A DNA stretch of 64,000 nt, taken from Persicaria tinctoria (Eukaryota > Streptophyta > Magnoliopsida > Caryophyllales > Polygonaceae). Shown here in pieces: positions 46,515 to 58,484 of the stretch. Location of the stretch: contig JBANSL010000008.1 of the NCBI GenBank assembly GCA_037127255.1, positions 40,251,373-40,315,372 of the forward strand, read 5' to 3'. A program made the position numbers and the translations under genes. How positions within the stretch are numbered: the first letter of the stretch is position 1; every line of letters starts with the position of its first letter. Under the pieces are notes generated by a model. That model ran no database searches. It saw only the letters and a list, made by a program, of their open reading frames with translations, and was not told the origin of the DNA.

Positions 46515-48379
46515 CTCCTCATCAGGGAAAGACTCCTGAAGATCAGACACAACATCATTCAAAATTTTGTTCACATCTTCAACAACAGCCTTCACAGGTG
46601 TGGCCTGGGGCTCACCACCACTGACACGTTCAACATCACCTCTCGCAGGAGTGTCGTCAGGTTTACCAGGAACGTGCTTATCATCAGCCTTCACATGTGT
46701 GCCCTGGGACTTACGACCCCTGACATGTTCACCATCAACTATCGCAGGAGAGCTCGCAGACTTACCAGCAATGTCCTTATCATCAGCCTTCACAGGTGTG
46801 CCCTTGCACTTACCACCACTGGCACTTTCATCATCAACTATCGCAGGAGAGCTCGCAGACTTACCAACACTGTGCTTATCATCAGCCTTCACAGGTGTGC
46901 CTTGACACTTACCACCACTGACACTTTCATCATCAACTTTTGCAAAAGTGTCCTTATCATCAGGCTTGATAGGGTTTGACTGCAACCTCTCAAATAAAGC
47001 CTCATAATTAGCAACCCTAACCTCAAGCTCATCGTACCTCTTCGACATCTCACCAAACACTTGAAGGCTCTCATTCAACTCAACAATCTTTGTTTCAATT
47101 GCATCAACCCTCGCAGACAACAGATGCATAATTTTAGGGACCTCTTCAAGCTTCTCAATCCGCCTAAAAATCTCCTTCACCTAGTCAGGATGAGATGGGA
47201 GAGAAGAAGCAAAAGCATAACCATGTGTTTTTGGAGGCAACTCACAAGTTGAATCATCGTTAGCATCCATTTGAGGAGAAACATCTTTAATATCTTCCAC
47301 TTTCTCAGATGACACTGCTATTTTGTCAACTTCATCACTAGAAATGTGAACGTCTTCATTTTCACAAGCAGCAAATGTTTGCCCAAGCACAGACCGCCCA
47401 TCAACAAAATCATGTGCTTCAACACTCCCCAGGGGTGACCTCTGCACAAAAGGGGTCGGTACATCACCCTCTCCATCACTGTCACCAGAAGGTGTCTCGA
47501 CTCCTTCAACGGTGTCACCACAATCAATCACATCTGCAATCTCGGCCAAAACATATAGCCTCGCAGTTTGACAAGCATCCAATTTATCGGATTTAGGGGA
47601 ATTGGTGCCAGCGGTAAAAACATCAACATTGTCATCGCAAACAGGAACTTCACCACAAGATTTGGAAGAATGGGTGTCGGTAGTAAAATCTTCACCCTTG
47701 TCATCACCAACACTGACTTCACCATCATATGTAGAGACTGCAACATGAATATCTACGGGCTCCGCTCTATGGGCACCCTCAGTATCAACAACAGGAACTG
47801 AAGGAATAACAAAAGACCTGTCAACAGTACTATCATATACTGGCCTACCACTACCCACACCACCGTTCTTCTTCACCTTATACCTTCACTGATAGACAAT
47901 ATTCAGCGGGACATCATCTTCTAATAGATCACATGAATCACTACCCAACCGACATCTCTTGGAAGGTGAAGCAACCACATCAACCTCCTTATGCAAATCT
48001 GTGTCAGTAGTGTCAGCCCCATACACATGAACATAGCAGCAGATAAGTACACTATCATCAACACAAACAATCCAAAGCATGGAAAACAGATTCACATACA
48101 CGAAGAACTCTAAAAAGGCACTTACAAAGTGCCACACCGCAAAATTGACGAAAAGAAACAGTTAAAATCAACGAATTTACATATGCAGCTTGCATAAACT
48201 ACGGAAACTACTAAAAAACGCACATAAGTATGCATATAAAGCATCGATTTAACCATAGATTGTCAATATTATAATGAAAAAACAATAAAATCAACTTTAC
48301 AAACTTAATCCAAAACCCTAGCACGACAAATTTCGCAAAAATCCCCCAAATTTATACCTGAGCTGCTGGATGACGACAT
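46515..48379 (-). pseudogene. second ULP-like cargo gene, N-terminal part, broken
   Basis: Exon 1 (48379-48358) reads MSSSSSS and is spliced via CAG|GTATAA to exon 2 at 47998 (acceptor GACACAG). Exon 2 starts DLHKEVDVVASPSKRCRLGS, a serine-rich start and basic motif arranged like the gene at 31354. One frame then runs to 46515, interrupted by TGA (47888-47886, probably from CGA) and TAG (47183-47181). It contains an acidic region, a coiled coil (EIFRRIEKLEEVPKIMHLL), a 33-residue repeat region and SFPDEE at the element boundary. After removing the 42852-46514 insertion it continues in frame at 42846 (LMLKSSPASVKVV) to a GTAAGT donor near 42790. The catalytic part is missing, apparently lost with the copia-side truncation. 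Assignment to the ULP class rests on architecture only. Confidence 0.6.
46555..46937 (-). repeat. 99-bp coding minisatellite (33-residue repeat, ~3.8 copies)
   Basis: In the minus frame the unit reads V-D-D-E-S-x-S-G-G-K-C-x-G-T-P-V-K-A-D-D-K-x-x-x-G-K-S-A-S-S-P-A-I, repeated from 46937, 46838, 46739 and 46640 with increasing divergence. Frame is preserved throughout. Confidence 0.85.
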
Positions 48380-48989
48380 TGAAGTAAACGACGAAAACTC
48401 CGAACTTTAGCAAAGCAAGGAAGAACAATCGAGCGAATCAAGCCGGAAAAAGCACCAAGACGGAAAGCGAACAACGAACCAAGCCAGGGAACGCAAGATG
48501 AAAAACTTCGAGCAAAGAGAGAGTTCGAAAGAGGAGGAAATCGATTTTCTCGGAAACAGGAAAAACTGTCCGTACAAAGCAAAAAGGGACGTGTACAAAA
48601 ATATCCAAAAAAATTACCTAAATTAAAGGAGTATCCACATGTTTGAATATATTACAAAAGTGTCCATCCCCCTTGCCCCCCTCTGCCCCCCCTCGCTGGA
48701 CCATTGACCGGTCAACGTCCGGTCAACGTTGACCAAATCTTTCGGATTTTTTTTTTTTTAAAAAAAAAAAATCATGTCAGCACTTTCAGATATGCAACTA
48801 TAACCCGATGTTATGCAAATAGAGTATTATGATATGCAAATATAATACTATGTTATGCAAGCTTAAAAAACCTTATGAGAAGAATATGCAAATCCATATG
48901 TATTTTAAAATTGCATTAATATATCTTATTTTCACATAAGCACGTCGCTCTACCATTTATTGACATAAGAGGCTTTAAAATTGCATTAA
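48380..48989. other. promoter side of the second ULP-like gene and inverted-repeat segment
   Basis: 48380-48600 is leader and promoter. 48612-48662 (ggagtatccacatgtttg ... tacaaaagtgtccat) is similar in inverted orientation to 58436-58480. C-rich and poly-T/poly-A blocks follow (48665-48770). The ORFs here are unsupported. Confidence 0.45.
48933..48974 (-). pseudogene. tRNA-like sequence 3 (truncated)
   Basis: The minus strand reads AGCCTCTTATGTCA...TGGTAGAGCGACGTGCTTATG. It matches the acceptor, D-arm and anticodon-arm part of the copy at 51526 and lacks the T arm. Confidence 0.5.
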
Positions 48990-49375
48990 TGTCAAACCCG
49001 ATGTTGCTAACACCAATATTTCTGACACCGTTGACACTGACATTGTTGACATTGCTGGCACTGCTGACACTGTCACCACTAACATTGCGAACACCACCAA
49101 CATTTTCCGTATTAGCTTTTACGTTAATGTCGGCTGACGCTGACATCGGAGATGTTGACGCTGCTGACGCTGACATCGGAGATGTCGGCTGACGCCGACG
49201 TCGAATATGCTTTTTTTTTTGTGCCAACGCTTCTTTTTTTCGTGTAAGCACTAATATTGTTGACACTGCTGACACTGTCACCATTAACATTGCGAACACC
49301 ACTAACATTTTCCGTGTCAGCGCTGACACTGATGTCGGCTGACGCCGACATCGGAGATGCTGACGTTGCTGCCAT
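48990..49375. repeat. CTGACACTG-type minisatellite in two long copies
   Basis: A block of ~170 bp (GTTGACACTG, CTGACACTGTCACC, AACATTGCGAACACCAC, CGGCTGACG(C/C)TGACATCGGAG) at 49028-49200 is repeated at 49258-49375. The minus-strand ORFs rich in NVSVNGV and ASADIS are translations of the repeat. Confidence 0.75.
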
Positions 49376-49381
49376 TAATAC

Positions 49382-50430
49382 TAATCAGTATAAAAGAAAG
49401 AACAATTGTGCTACTATTTTGTAGTACCTATGCAAACCTCGGATGCTGCTGACAAATATTAGTTGAGTTCAATCTAAGGTGTTGGTTGAATGGCTTCTAA
49501 TGTAAAATGCAGTGAGATGTTGTGTTTGTAGCTTGTAATGATTATGCACAACCAAAATCTAATTTTGATGTCAGAATAAATTGAATTACTGTAAAAATCT
49601 ATTACACTGCTGACGTTTGATATAATAAAGTAAAATTTGTGCCTTCGGCACAAATTTAGATTGAAATTTATGAAGTTACTACTCTTTGTATTGAAACTAA
49701 AAATAAATTAATAGTGATCAGTATAAAAGAAATACCAGTTGTGCTACAATTATGTAGTACATATGCAAACCTCGGATGCTGCTGACAAGTATTAGTTGAG
49801 CTCAATATAAGGTGTTGGTTGAATGGCTTCTAATGTAAAATGCAGTGAGATTTTGTGTTAGTAGCTTGTAATGATTATGCACAACCAAAATCTGATTTTG
49901 ATTTCATAATGAATTGAATTACTATAAAAATTTGTTACACTGCTGACGTTTGATATAATGAAGTAAAATTTGTGCATTTGGCACAAATTTAGATTGAAAT
50001 TTATGAAGTTACTACTCTTTGTATTGAAACTAAAGAGAAATTAATATTGATCAGTATAAAATAAATACTAGTTGCGCTACTATTATGTAGTACCTATGCA
50101 AACCTCATATGCTGCTGACAAATATTAGTTGAGTTCAATCTAAGGTGTTGGTTGAATAACTTCTAATGTAAAATGCAGTGAGATGTTGTGTTAGTAGCTT
50201 GTAATGATTATGCACAACCAAAATCTGATTTTGATGTCAGAATGAATTGAATTACTGTAAAAATCTATTACATTGCTGACGTTTGATATAATGAAGTAAA
50301 ATTTGTGCCTTCGGCACAAATTTAGATTGAAATTTATGAAGTTACTACTCTTTGTATTGAAACTAAAAAGAAATTGATAGTGATCAGTATAAAAGAAAGA
50401 ACTGTTGTGCTATTATTATGTAATACTTAA
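49382..50430. repeat. ~333-bp tandem repeat, three full copies, with internal hairpin
   Basis: Units start at 49385, 49720, 50053 and 50385 (cagtataaaa(g/t)aaa), a spacing of 332-335; the fourth is truncated. Each full unit contains a 25-base inverted repeat built on TTTGTGCC-TTC-GGCACAAA (49633-49657, 50299-50323; the middle unit has a worn loop at 49976-50000). Diverged relatives lie at 52880-53290 and 55550-55960. Confidence 0.9.
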
Positions 50431-50431
50431 G

Positions 50432-51170
50432 CTAAATGTCAACATATAATAAAAGATAAAGTTTACAAATAAGATCATTCCCAAAATTGATATCATATTA
50501 CATGAGATGAGAATATCAAACTTGTATAATCATCTAATAAAGGAAATGATAAAAGATAAAACTTTTGCACATCAACGCCTAAATGTCAACATTTAAGCTA
50601 AATGTCAACATATAATAAAAGATAAAGTTTACAAATAAGATTATTCCCAACATTGATATCATATTAAATGAGATGAGAATATCAAACTTCTATAATCATC
50701 TAATAAAAGAAATGGTAAAAGATAAAACTTTTGCATATCAATGGGTAAATGTCAACATTTAGATAAATGTCAACATTTAATAAAAGTTAAAGTTTACAAA
50801 TAAGATCATTCTTAAAATTGATATCATGTTACATGATATGAGAATATCAAACTTCTACAATCCTCTAATAAAAGAAATGGTAAAGGATAAAACTTTGGCA
50901 CATTTAAGCCAAATGTCAACATTTAAGCCAAATGTCAACATTTAAGCTAAATGTCAACATATAATAAAAGATAAAGTTTACAAATAACATCATTCTCAAA
51001 AGTTATATCATATTACATGAGATAATAAGCTCAAACTTCTACAATCCTCTAATAAAAGAAATGGTAAAAGATAAATGTTTTGCACATCAATGGCTAAAAT
51101 GTCAACATTTAAGGTAAATGTCAATATTTAAGTTAAATGTCAACATATAAGTTACTGTTATGAAAATATA
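50432..51170. repeat. ~175-bp tandem repeat, about four copies
   Basis: The landmark ataataaaagataaagttt recurs at about 50436, 50609, 50777 and 50962. Units end with runs of CTAAATGTCAACATTTAAG, itself a short local repeat. Confidence 0.85.
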
Positions 51171-51525
51171 ACTTTATGATATGCACAAAAATCAACCTGT
51201 TGTGCAAATTGTTACAGCTGGCACCAGATGTCATCAACATTGTTTGTACCTCTTAATTTGAAGCAAATAATGTGACAAATCATATAAAAGAATGAACTAA
51301 TCATATAAAATAAAATGTAAAAGTATGCAAATTTAAAAGTATGATATGCAATTATAAATTGATAATATGCAAATATAAGATTAAAATATGCAAATATAAA
51401 TTGATAATATGCAAATGTAAAAGTATAATATGCAATTATAAATTATTAGAAAATTACACTAATATATCTTATTATTGAACAATTATTAGAAAATTTTGTA
51501 AATTACTAGAATTATTATAAATTTT

Positions 51526-51594
51526 AGCATATGCGGGATTCGAACCCACGTATTTGCGCATAAGCACATCACTCTACCATTGAGCTAAAAGGCT
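51526..51594 (-). pseudogene. tRNA-like sequence 2
   Basis: The minus strand runs AGCCTTTTAGCTCAATGG...GGGTTCGAATCCCGC...ATATGCT. D and T arms are recognisable and B-box-like GGTTCGAATCC is intact. The acceptor stem has two mismatches, the anticodon stem one, and the loop has six bases (TTATGC), as in copy 1. It is probably not a functional tRNA gene. Confidence 0.6.
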
Positions 51595-51846
51595 TTTAAT
51601 TATATTATAACATAACATTCAAATAAACAAATAAGAGTTATGACGTTATGTTCGCACCACAACCAAAAAAGGAGAAAAAAAAGTAGGAACTTCTAATAAA
51701 CGGTACAAATTTGTATACACATTTGCACAAAAAGAGGTCATGTTAGCACACATTTAGTAATTAAAAAAAACATATACATCAACTTGAATTGCTGGAATTA
51801 CATATTAAAATGTGAATATAAATATTTTAAAACTTAATTTTTTACA

Positions 51847-52290
51847 AATTACAGATTTTCACAGATTACAGATTTTTTACAGATTACAGATTTTCACAGA
51901 TTACAGATTTTTTTACAGATTTTCACAGATTACAGATTTCTTTACAGATTTTTAGAGATTACAGATTACAGAATTTCACAAATTACAGATTATAGATTTT
52001 TTGCAGATTACAGATTTTCACATATTACAGATTTTTTACAGATTACAGATTTGCACAGATTACAGATTTTTTACATATTACAGATTTGCACAGATTACAG
52101 TTTTTCACAGATTACAGATTTTTTTACAAATTTTCACATATTACAGATTACAGATTTTCACAGATTACAGATTTTCACATAGCACAGATTACATATTTTT
52201 TTTTTACAGATTACAGATTTCACAGATTACAGATTTTTTACAGCTTGTACAGATTTTTTACAGCTTGTACAGATTTTTTTCCTGATTATA
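51847..52290. repeat. CACAGATTACAGATTTTTTA minisatellite
   Basis: About 440 bp of imperfect ACAGATT / ACAGATTTTT alternation. The tyrosine/phenylalanine-rich ORFs reported over it are products of the repeat. Confidence 0.92.
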
Positions 52291-55200
52291 GATTTACAGC
52301 TTCTGCATGATTGATGACAGATTTACAGCTTCTGTTTACATATTTTTTGTTACACAAGCATGTCAACACACAAGCATCAGTAGTTGCTCGTAAAAAACCA
52401 TGGTATGTTCTCACATAACCAAAAAAAGAAAAAAAAAAGAAAAGAAAAAAGAGGAAGGTAATTTTAAAAAAAAGTTGAAAAATAAGAAGTTTATATTGTG
52501 CAAATATAAGTTACTGTTATGCAAATATAACTTCATGATATGCACATATAAACAATTGTTATGCAGATATAACAATCTGTTATGCAAATTGAAACTACTG
52601 ACACCGGTTGTCAGCAAGATTGTTATTCCCTCTTAATTTTAAGCAAATAATGTGAAACGAAATAGTAAAAGATAAAAAATTTGCCCATCAACGGCTAAAT
52701 GTCAACATTGAAGCTAAATGTCAACATTGAAGCTAAACGTCAACATTTAAGTTACATCAAATACAACAACAGAAGACGAAATTCAGAAGCTACAGCAGCC
52801 CCGAAAAGAGACCCGAAATCAGCAGAAGCAAGATGCAAGCGAAAATCAGAATTTAGATCCAATATGCAAAAGTTTGATGTTGCTGACATATATACACTGC
52901 ACTACAACTAAGGTATTATATTTGTGAATTTTAATGCTAAGATGCAATGAGATAGTGTGCTTATAAGTTGTCATGTTTATGGACATCAAAGCCTTGCTTT
53001 GTCTCTAATAATGAATTAAATTAGTATAAGGATTTGTTACTCTGTTGACATTTTAATTTAAAATTAATAATGAGTGCCAAAAGCCAAGAATTTAGATCCA
53101 ATTTAATAAAGTTACTTCTGTTTAAAACCAATATTAAAAGAAATTAAAACGGATCAATCTAGAACCTATGTCACTTATGCAAAAAATTGATGATGTTGAC
53201 ATATAGAGACTACGTTAAATCTAAGGTATTGGGTTTGTGAAATTTGATGCTAAAATGCAGTGAATATTTTTGCTACTGTCTTGATATGAGTATACACATC
53301 CAAAATATGCATAGGGTGATGTGCAACTAACTTAAATTAATTTTGTACAAGTGTAAAATTATGATATGCAACTACATTTTACTGATATGCAACCCCATAT
53401 GACTGATATGCAACTACATTTTACTGATATGCAACCCCATATGACTGATATGTGTAATTTCTGAATTTAGTGGGTGTGATTTATAAATTTAGCTGCTCCT
53501 TTTTAGAGTTTGTTTGGCCTCTACATTTCCCCCTTTGAACTTTTACAACCTTCTTGGTTATTCAAACAGTAGGAATTATAGGTAGTATGTGTAATTCAGT
53601 AGTACTAGCGTGGATTGGATTTAGAAGCTTCTTTTTCCCTTTAATTTGTACCAGTATAAACTTCATAACAATGTCCCACAAAATACAATAATTTTTTTTA
53701 TTAAAAAAAAAACAAAATCTAAGCAAAGATGCTGACAAATATCAAAATATAAGCAAAGATGTTATTGCATAACAGGAAACAAAAATGCAGTAATATCAAA
53801 ATCTAAGCAAAGCTTGCTGACATGTCAGCGCCAAAAGTATCTCTACAATGTTGTACAATGTTGATGGGAGTAGGTAGGTTAAAGCAGACTTTGAACCATG
53901 AAATTCAATTTCTGAAACCAGATATTTTTTTTTATCCATTTAATTGCATGAAAAAACAACTGTAAAAACAGCCCCATAATGTGCATATCATAAATGTAAA
54001 CAAATGAGAAAGAAGCACCAAGAAATCACAAATATATAAGGGATACGATATAATAGGCCAAGATGACACTCATTCATGAATTTTCTAGTTCTTCAAAAGT
54101 ATACGGATGTATGAGGATTTTCTACTCCTAAATGTTTGCAACAATGAATAAGAAACAAAACAATCATTCTAGTGTATATGTGCAAAATAATGCAAGTTCA
54201 GATCTAAATATGCAGCTTCTTTTACAAACCAAATTCAGATCTAAAAATGTCGGCATTGAATATGTCAGCAACTTCTTTTACATCTTTTCAATTAAAAACC
54301 AAATTCAGATCTAAATATGCAGACTTCAAATTCGAGCAAAGGCCTATATTTAAATCCCTAAATTCATATTCGAGCAAATTGCAAGTCCATCAACTTCAGA
54401 TTCGAGCAAATCCCTAAATTCAGATCTAAATATGCAGATTCGAGCACAAAAAGCGAACATGTCAGCACAAAAAGAGAACATGTCAGCGCAATTAAAGACC
54501 ATGTCAGCATATAAGAGAGTGACAAATGCCTCAGGTGAAATGATGAAAAAAAAAGAAGAAGCTGTAAAACATGTAAAAACACATATTGGCTCCATATCAC
54601 TTAAGATTGAACACTGAGAGATAACTCAATATCAAAGGAATAGGATATGCACATCCTGCTGACAGTATAATCATTATCAGACTCAATACAGAAGTTATTA
54701 TATAGCTACTGCTGACATCTGGTGTCAGCAACATATTATACAGCTAAAAGTTTCAATTTTAGCTTTAGATGTTCCTCAGCTCTTTTTTTATAATAGCCTC
54801 ATAATTAGAATAAAAGTTTGTGACTAAGACAAACTCAGAGAGTTAATTATAGAACTTGTGGGAATAAGAAATATATTTTATAAGATAGATATATTTTATT
54901 AAAATAGGACAGGGAAAAAAATTGGGACTGTAAAAAGGAGGATATATTGAAGATAGATATATTTCCAAAAGATTTTAATAAATTTTTAAAGTCTCAAAAA
55001 GATGTCAGCATTCAAGATGTCAACACTAAAGATGTCAACACTGAAGATGTCAACATTGAAGAGATGTGGACAGCTATGGTGGTGTTGGAACAAAAAACGC
55101 CCTAATTTCACACAAAAACTGATGTACTAGATGGGCAATTTCACACAGCATCAGAACTCAGGACTGAAAACGCCCTAAATTGACACAAAAACTGGTGTAC

Positions 55201-57657
55201 TAGATGTGCAATTTCACACAGCATCGACATATATGAAGAGATGTGGGCAGCAATGGTGGGCTTAAAGATCACACAGAATCCCTCGACATAAAGCACATTG
55301 ACTAATAGAAATATTTCATCAACATTGACAAACGAAAATTTCATTATAAAATTGACAAATAGGAGCATTGAGAACTTTCTAATGACAAAACAAAATGGTG
55401 GAGACTATATCAATCTATAAGAAATTGATATCAGTAGCTAATTCGATCAACAACAACACATTTAGATGAAAGGAATTGATATTCAACTACATTTTACTAA
55501 TATGCAACCTCATATGACTTATATGCAAAATTAAGATTATTATATGCATAAGTTGATGTTGATGACATATAGAGACTTAGCTAAATCTAACATATTAAGT
55601 TAATGATTTTTAATGCTTAAATGCAAGGTGATGTCCTAAAAGATTGTAATGATGATACACATCAAAAGTTTCCTTTCCCACCTTTAAATGGATTGAATTA
55701 ATATAACAATATGCTACTCTGCTGACATGTGATATATATAACGACTCCACCACATCTAAGGTATTAGATATGTGAATTTTAATGCTAAAATGCACTGAGA
55801 TGGTGTGTGTCTCTTGTGATGAATTGAAATAATATAACAATCTGTCACACTGCTGACATTTGGCTTAAAAAAACAGAATTTGTGCCAAAAGCACGAATTT
55901 AGATTCAAAATAATAAAGTTATTTCTCTTGGAAACCAATCTTCAAAAGGAAATTAAAAGAGATAAAATTAATTCAAGATTTAGCTATCAACTTAGTTACA
56001 ATACAGAAGTTTCTTAACTCTAGCATTCTACAGTTCAAGGATTGAAGCCTACCTCCTGCTGAATATCTGATGCGAAAAGTGTAGGAGCCTGTTCATATGC
56101 TCCTTCTTTCATCCTCAAATTTACCATACTGAAGTCCAGAAATTTGCCATATCACCTTTTGATCCAAGACCTTTTCCTTTGATTTGTCAGCGCCACTGAA
56201 ATAAAGTTCAAATGTCAGTGGTGTCAACATAAGTGTGGATGAGAATCAAACTTAGATTCCTGTTTCATTGACAGATGACACTACAAGAAAAATACTCACC
56301 TTAAAGTTACACAGAACAAGGTATAAGCATAATTTTAAAGGTACTTGAGATGATTTACTTAAAGTAACCCTGCTGACATACATATTCAGTACATCCATAC
56401 TGCTGACATTTATATTCACACTTGAATTCCACAAATCAGATAACTCAAATAGATGTATACATGCCACAAAAATCTCAAGGCACTTCAATGTAAATATACA
56501 AACACGTTATTAAATAGGAAAAGTAGAACCAAACCCTAGTTATTAAGCTTGATGACATGATTTTTAATAATTTAAAAACTCCTGTCAGCACACAAAAAAA
56601 ACAGCTTTCCAACTCAAATATGCTAAGATGTCAGCATTTATTTCCAGAAGATGTCAACATTTACAAGTTTCCAGAAGATGTCAGCACATTCAAGCACATC
56701 TAATCATATATTGTTCACATGTCAGCACTCAACGGCTAGATGTCAACATTTAATAAATTTCTAAAATTTTCAGAAGATGTTAGCATTTAATAAAAGAGAA
56801 AGTGTAACCTTAAGGCCCCAAAGAAACATAATCATTATCCATGGGTAAGAGAAAATGTAACCTTTAAGGCCTGACGCTATTACCCATGGTTAAGAGAAAA
56901 TGTAACCTTTAAGAGAAAATGTAACCTTTAAGGCCTGACGTTATTACACAATTATGAGGGAAAAGAATCTGATATATGTCAATGTCATCATTTTGCAGGG
57001 TCAGCAGACTAACACAACAACCTTATAAAAAGAAAAAAAAATAGAAATGGAAATGCTTCATTTTAAATATTCCCAAGTTACTAGAAACATCCATTTCAGA
57101 AGATGTTAGCATTGAAGATGTCATCATCGAAGATGTCAGCATTGAAGATGTCAGCATTGAAGATGTCATCATTTACAAGCTTCACAACTACAACAACTAC
57201 TGCTAGATGTTTGCAACAATGAATAAGAAAGAAAACAATCATTCTAGTGTATATGTGCAAAATAATGCAAGTTCTAGCAGTAACAACAATGACTTCTTTT
57301 ACGTCTTTTCAATTCAAAACCAAATTCAAATCTAAATATGCTAGATGTCAGCATTTACACAACTACAACAGTTACTGCTAGATAACTAATTTGTATGCCC
57401 ACCCCATCGAATAGCAGTACCCAACAAACTCACAAAATGATACCACTAAAAAGTCTGAATATGTATGACAGCAACGAGCAGGATGAATACGAAGACCAAT
57501 GACACAGCCGGTTGAATATGCAGACCAATGAAACAACCATTTGAATATAACAGCAGTTTGAATATGTATGACAGCAACGAGCAGGATGAATATGTTTGAC
57601 AGCAAAGAACACCAGTTCCAGACCACCAGTTTCAAAATTAATTAAATAATCAATTAA
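52291..57657. other. AT-rich spacer of diverged satellite pieces
   Basis: No credible gene. It contains diverged 333-bp units (52880-53290, 55550-55960), a GATATGCAACTACATTTTACT duplication (53370-53450), 18-bp GAAGATGTCAACATT-like tandem runs (55000-55065 and 57105-57180), a ~70-bp direct repeat pair (54137 and 57211), a TAAGAGAAAATGTAACCTTT repeat (56850-56935), and a 33-bp exact repeat around 57456 and 57555. The words TGTCAGCA and TGTCAACA occur dozens of times. Confidence 0.65.
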
Positions 57658-58098
57658 TTACCTCATGTCCAAGTGCGTAAACAGTGGAACATGTTGGTTC
57701 CCTGAGCGATGAGAGCGAAGAGACGCTTGAGAACCTCTAGATTCGCAATCGCCCAATGTCTGGAACTGATTCACCCAGTGTTCGCATCGCCTGTACCGTG
57801 GTCTCCAGCTCCTCTCTCCTACGAGTCGAAATCGGAAACTGCGGCCTCCGAGGCCGGAAGAAGAGAGTAACGATGGATGGCAGTGAGTGCTCACCGGCAG
57901 GTTCACCTTTCCTTTCGCTGTTATTACGTTGTTGTTCTCGTCCTTCCAACGGTAAAAGACTTTGGTCTTAGGCAGCAAAATGTTGCTGTGAATCAGCCAG
58001 GAGATAACATTAAGCGGATTGTGCCCTGGCGTCGTCTGCCTCACTCTTTTACCTGATCGCAGAACTCGCAGGATGAAACCGCAACCGACAGAAGCCAC
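57658..58098 (-). pseudogene. captured fragment resembling the IDM1-like Tify/Jas region
   Basis: The frame from 58098 begins MASVGCGFILRVLRSGKR and continues GHNPLNVISWLIHSNILLPK and TKVFYRWKDENNN. This resembles the block (R-x-L-R-S-x-K-R ... LSWLI-x-x-x-V-x-LP-x-TKV-x-Y) found N-terminal to the PHD finger in plant IDM1-type acetyltransferase-like regulators. After about residue 65 (GKVNLPVSTHCH) similarity ends at a probable exon boundary: a GTGAGCACTCAC-like donor lies on the minus strand near 57890. No PHD finger or acetyltransferase follows. Together with the adjacent kinase fragment this looks like transduplicated host sequence inside a transposon. Confidence 0.42.
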
Positions 58099-58129
58099 AA
58101 GGAGCAGCGACGGAAAGGCCGGTTCGAGA

Positions 58130-58417
58130 TCAAAAGAAAGAGAGAGAGGGCGGAACTCTGATGAGCATCTTCCTCATTAGATCCTTGGCCTCCGCTTCCT
58201 CATCAGATCCTTGGCCAGACAACGGTATCCTCTCGCCGCCGCTTCCGAGGAACCACTCGGCGGATCCGAAGTCGCAGATCTTGAGGCGGTGGCAGTGAGA
58301 GAGGGCGGAGGCGAGTTGAGAGAGGACGGATCTGCCTAGATCTGAGAACGAAGTTTGCCCTAGAAATGGGTTGAACAACGGTAAAAGAGAAGAAGGGTAA
58401 TATTGGAAAATAAACAT
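58130..58417 (-). pseudogene. captured kinase fragment (PEPC-kinase/CDPK-like), internally deleted
   Basis: The minus frame reads RSVLSQLASALSHCHRL and then directly LKICDFGSAEWF, joining subdomain VIa to the DFG motif with the HRD catalytic loop missing. After GSGGERIPLSGQ it jumps again to EAKDLMRKMLIR, a piece of the kinase C-lobe. The wording is closest to plant PEPC-kinase-like and calcium-dependent kinases. Without the HRD loop it cannot be an active kinase. A 24-bp tandem duplication (ctcat(t/c)agatccttggcc, 58175-58215) lies at the second join. The deletions fall where exons or introns would be expected to differ, typical of patchwork capture. Confidence 0.6.
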
Positions 58418-58484
58418 CCAAAATTATAAAAATGGACACTCTAGTAAATTTTACAAAAGTTAGGATACTCCTGTAATTAGAGCA

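Noticed and set aside
46413..46979. 188-codon + strand ORF with internal repeats
   Set aside because: It is the complement of the 99-bp coding minisatellite of the second ULP-like gene.
48916..49375. A 137-codon ORF rich in ASADIS and NVSVNGV
   Set aside because: Translation of the CTGACACTG-type minisatellite; composition follows the repeat exactly.
51847..52310. Tyrosine-rich ORFs of 74-94 codons
   Set aside because: Translation of the ACAGATTACAGATTTTT minisatellite.
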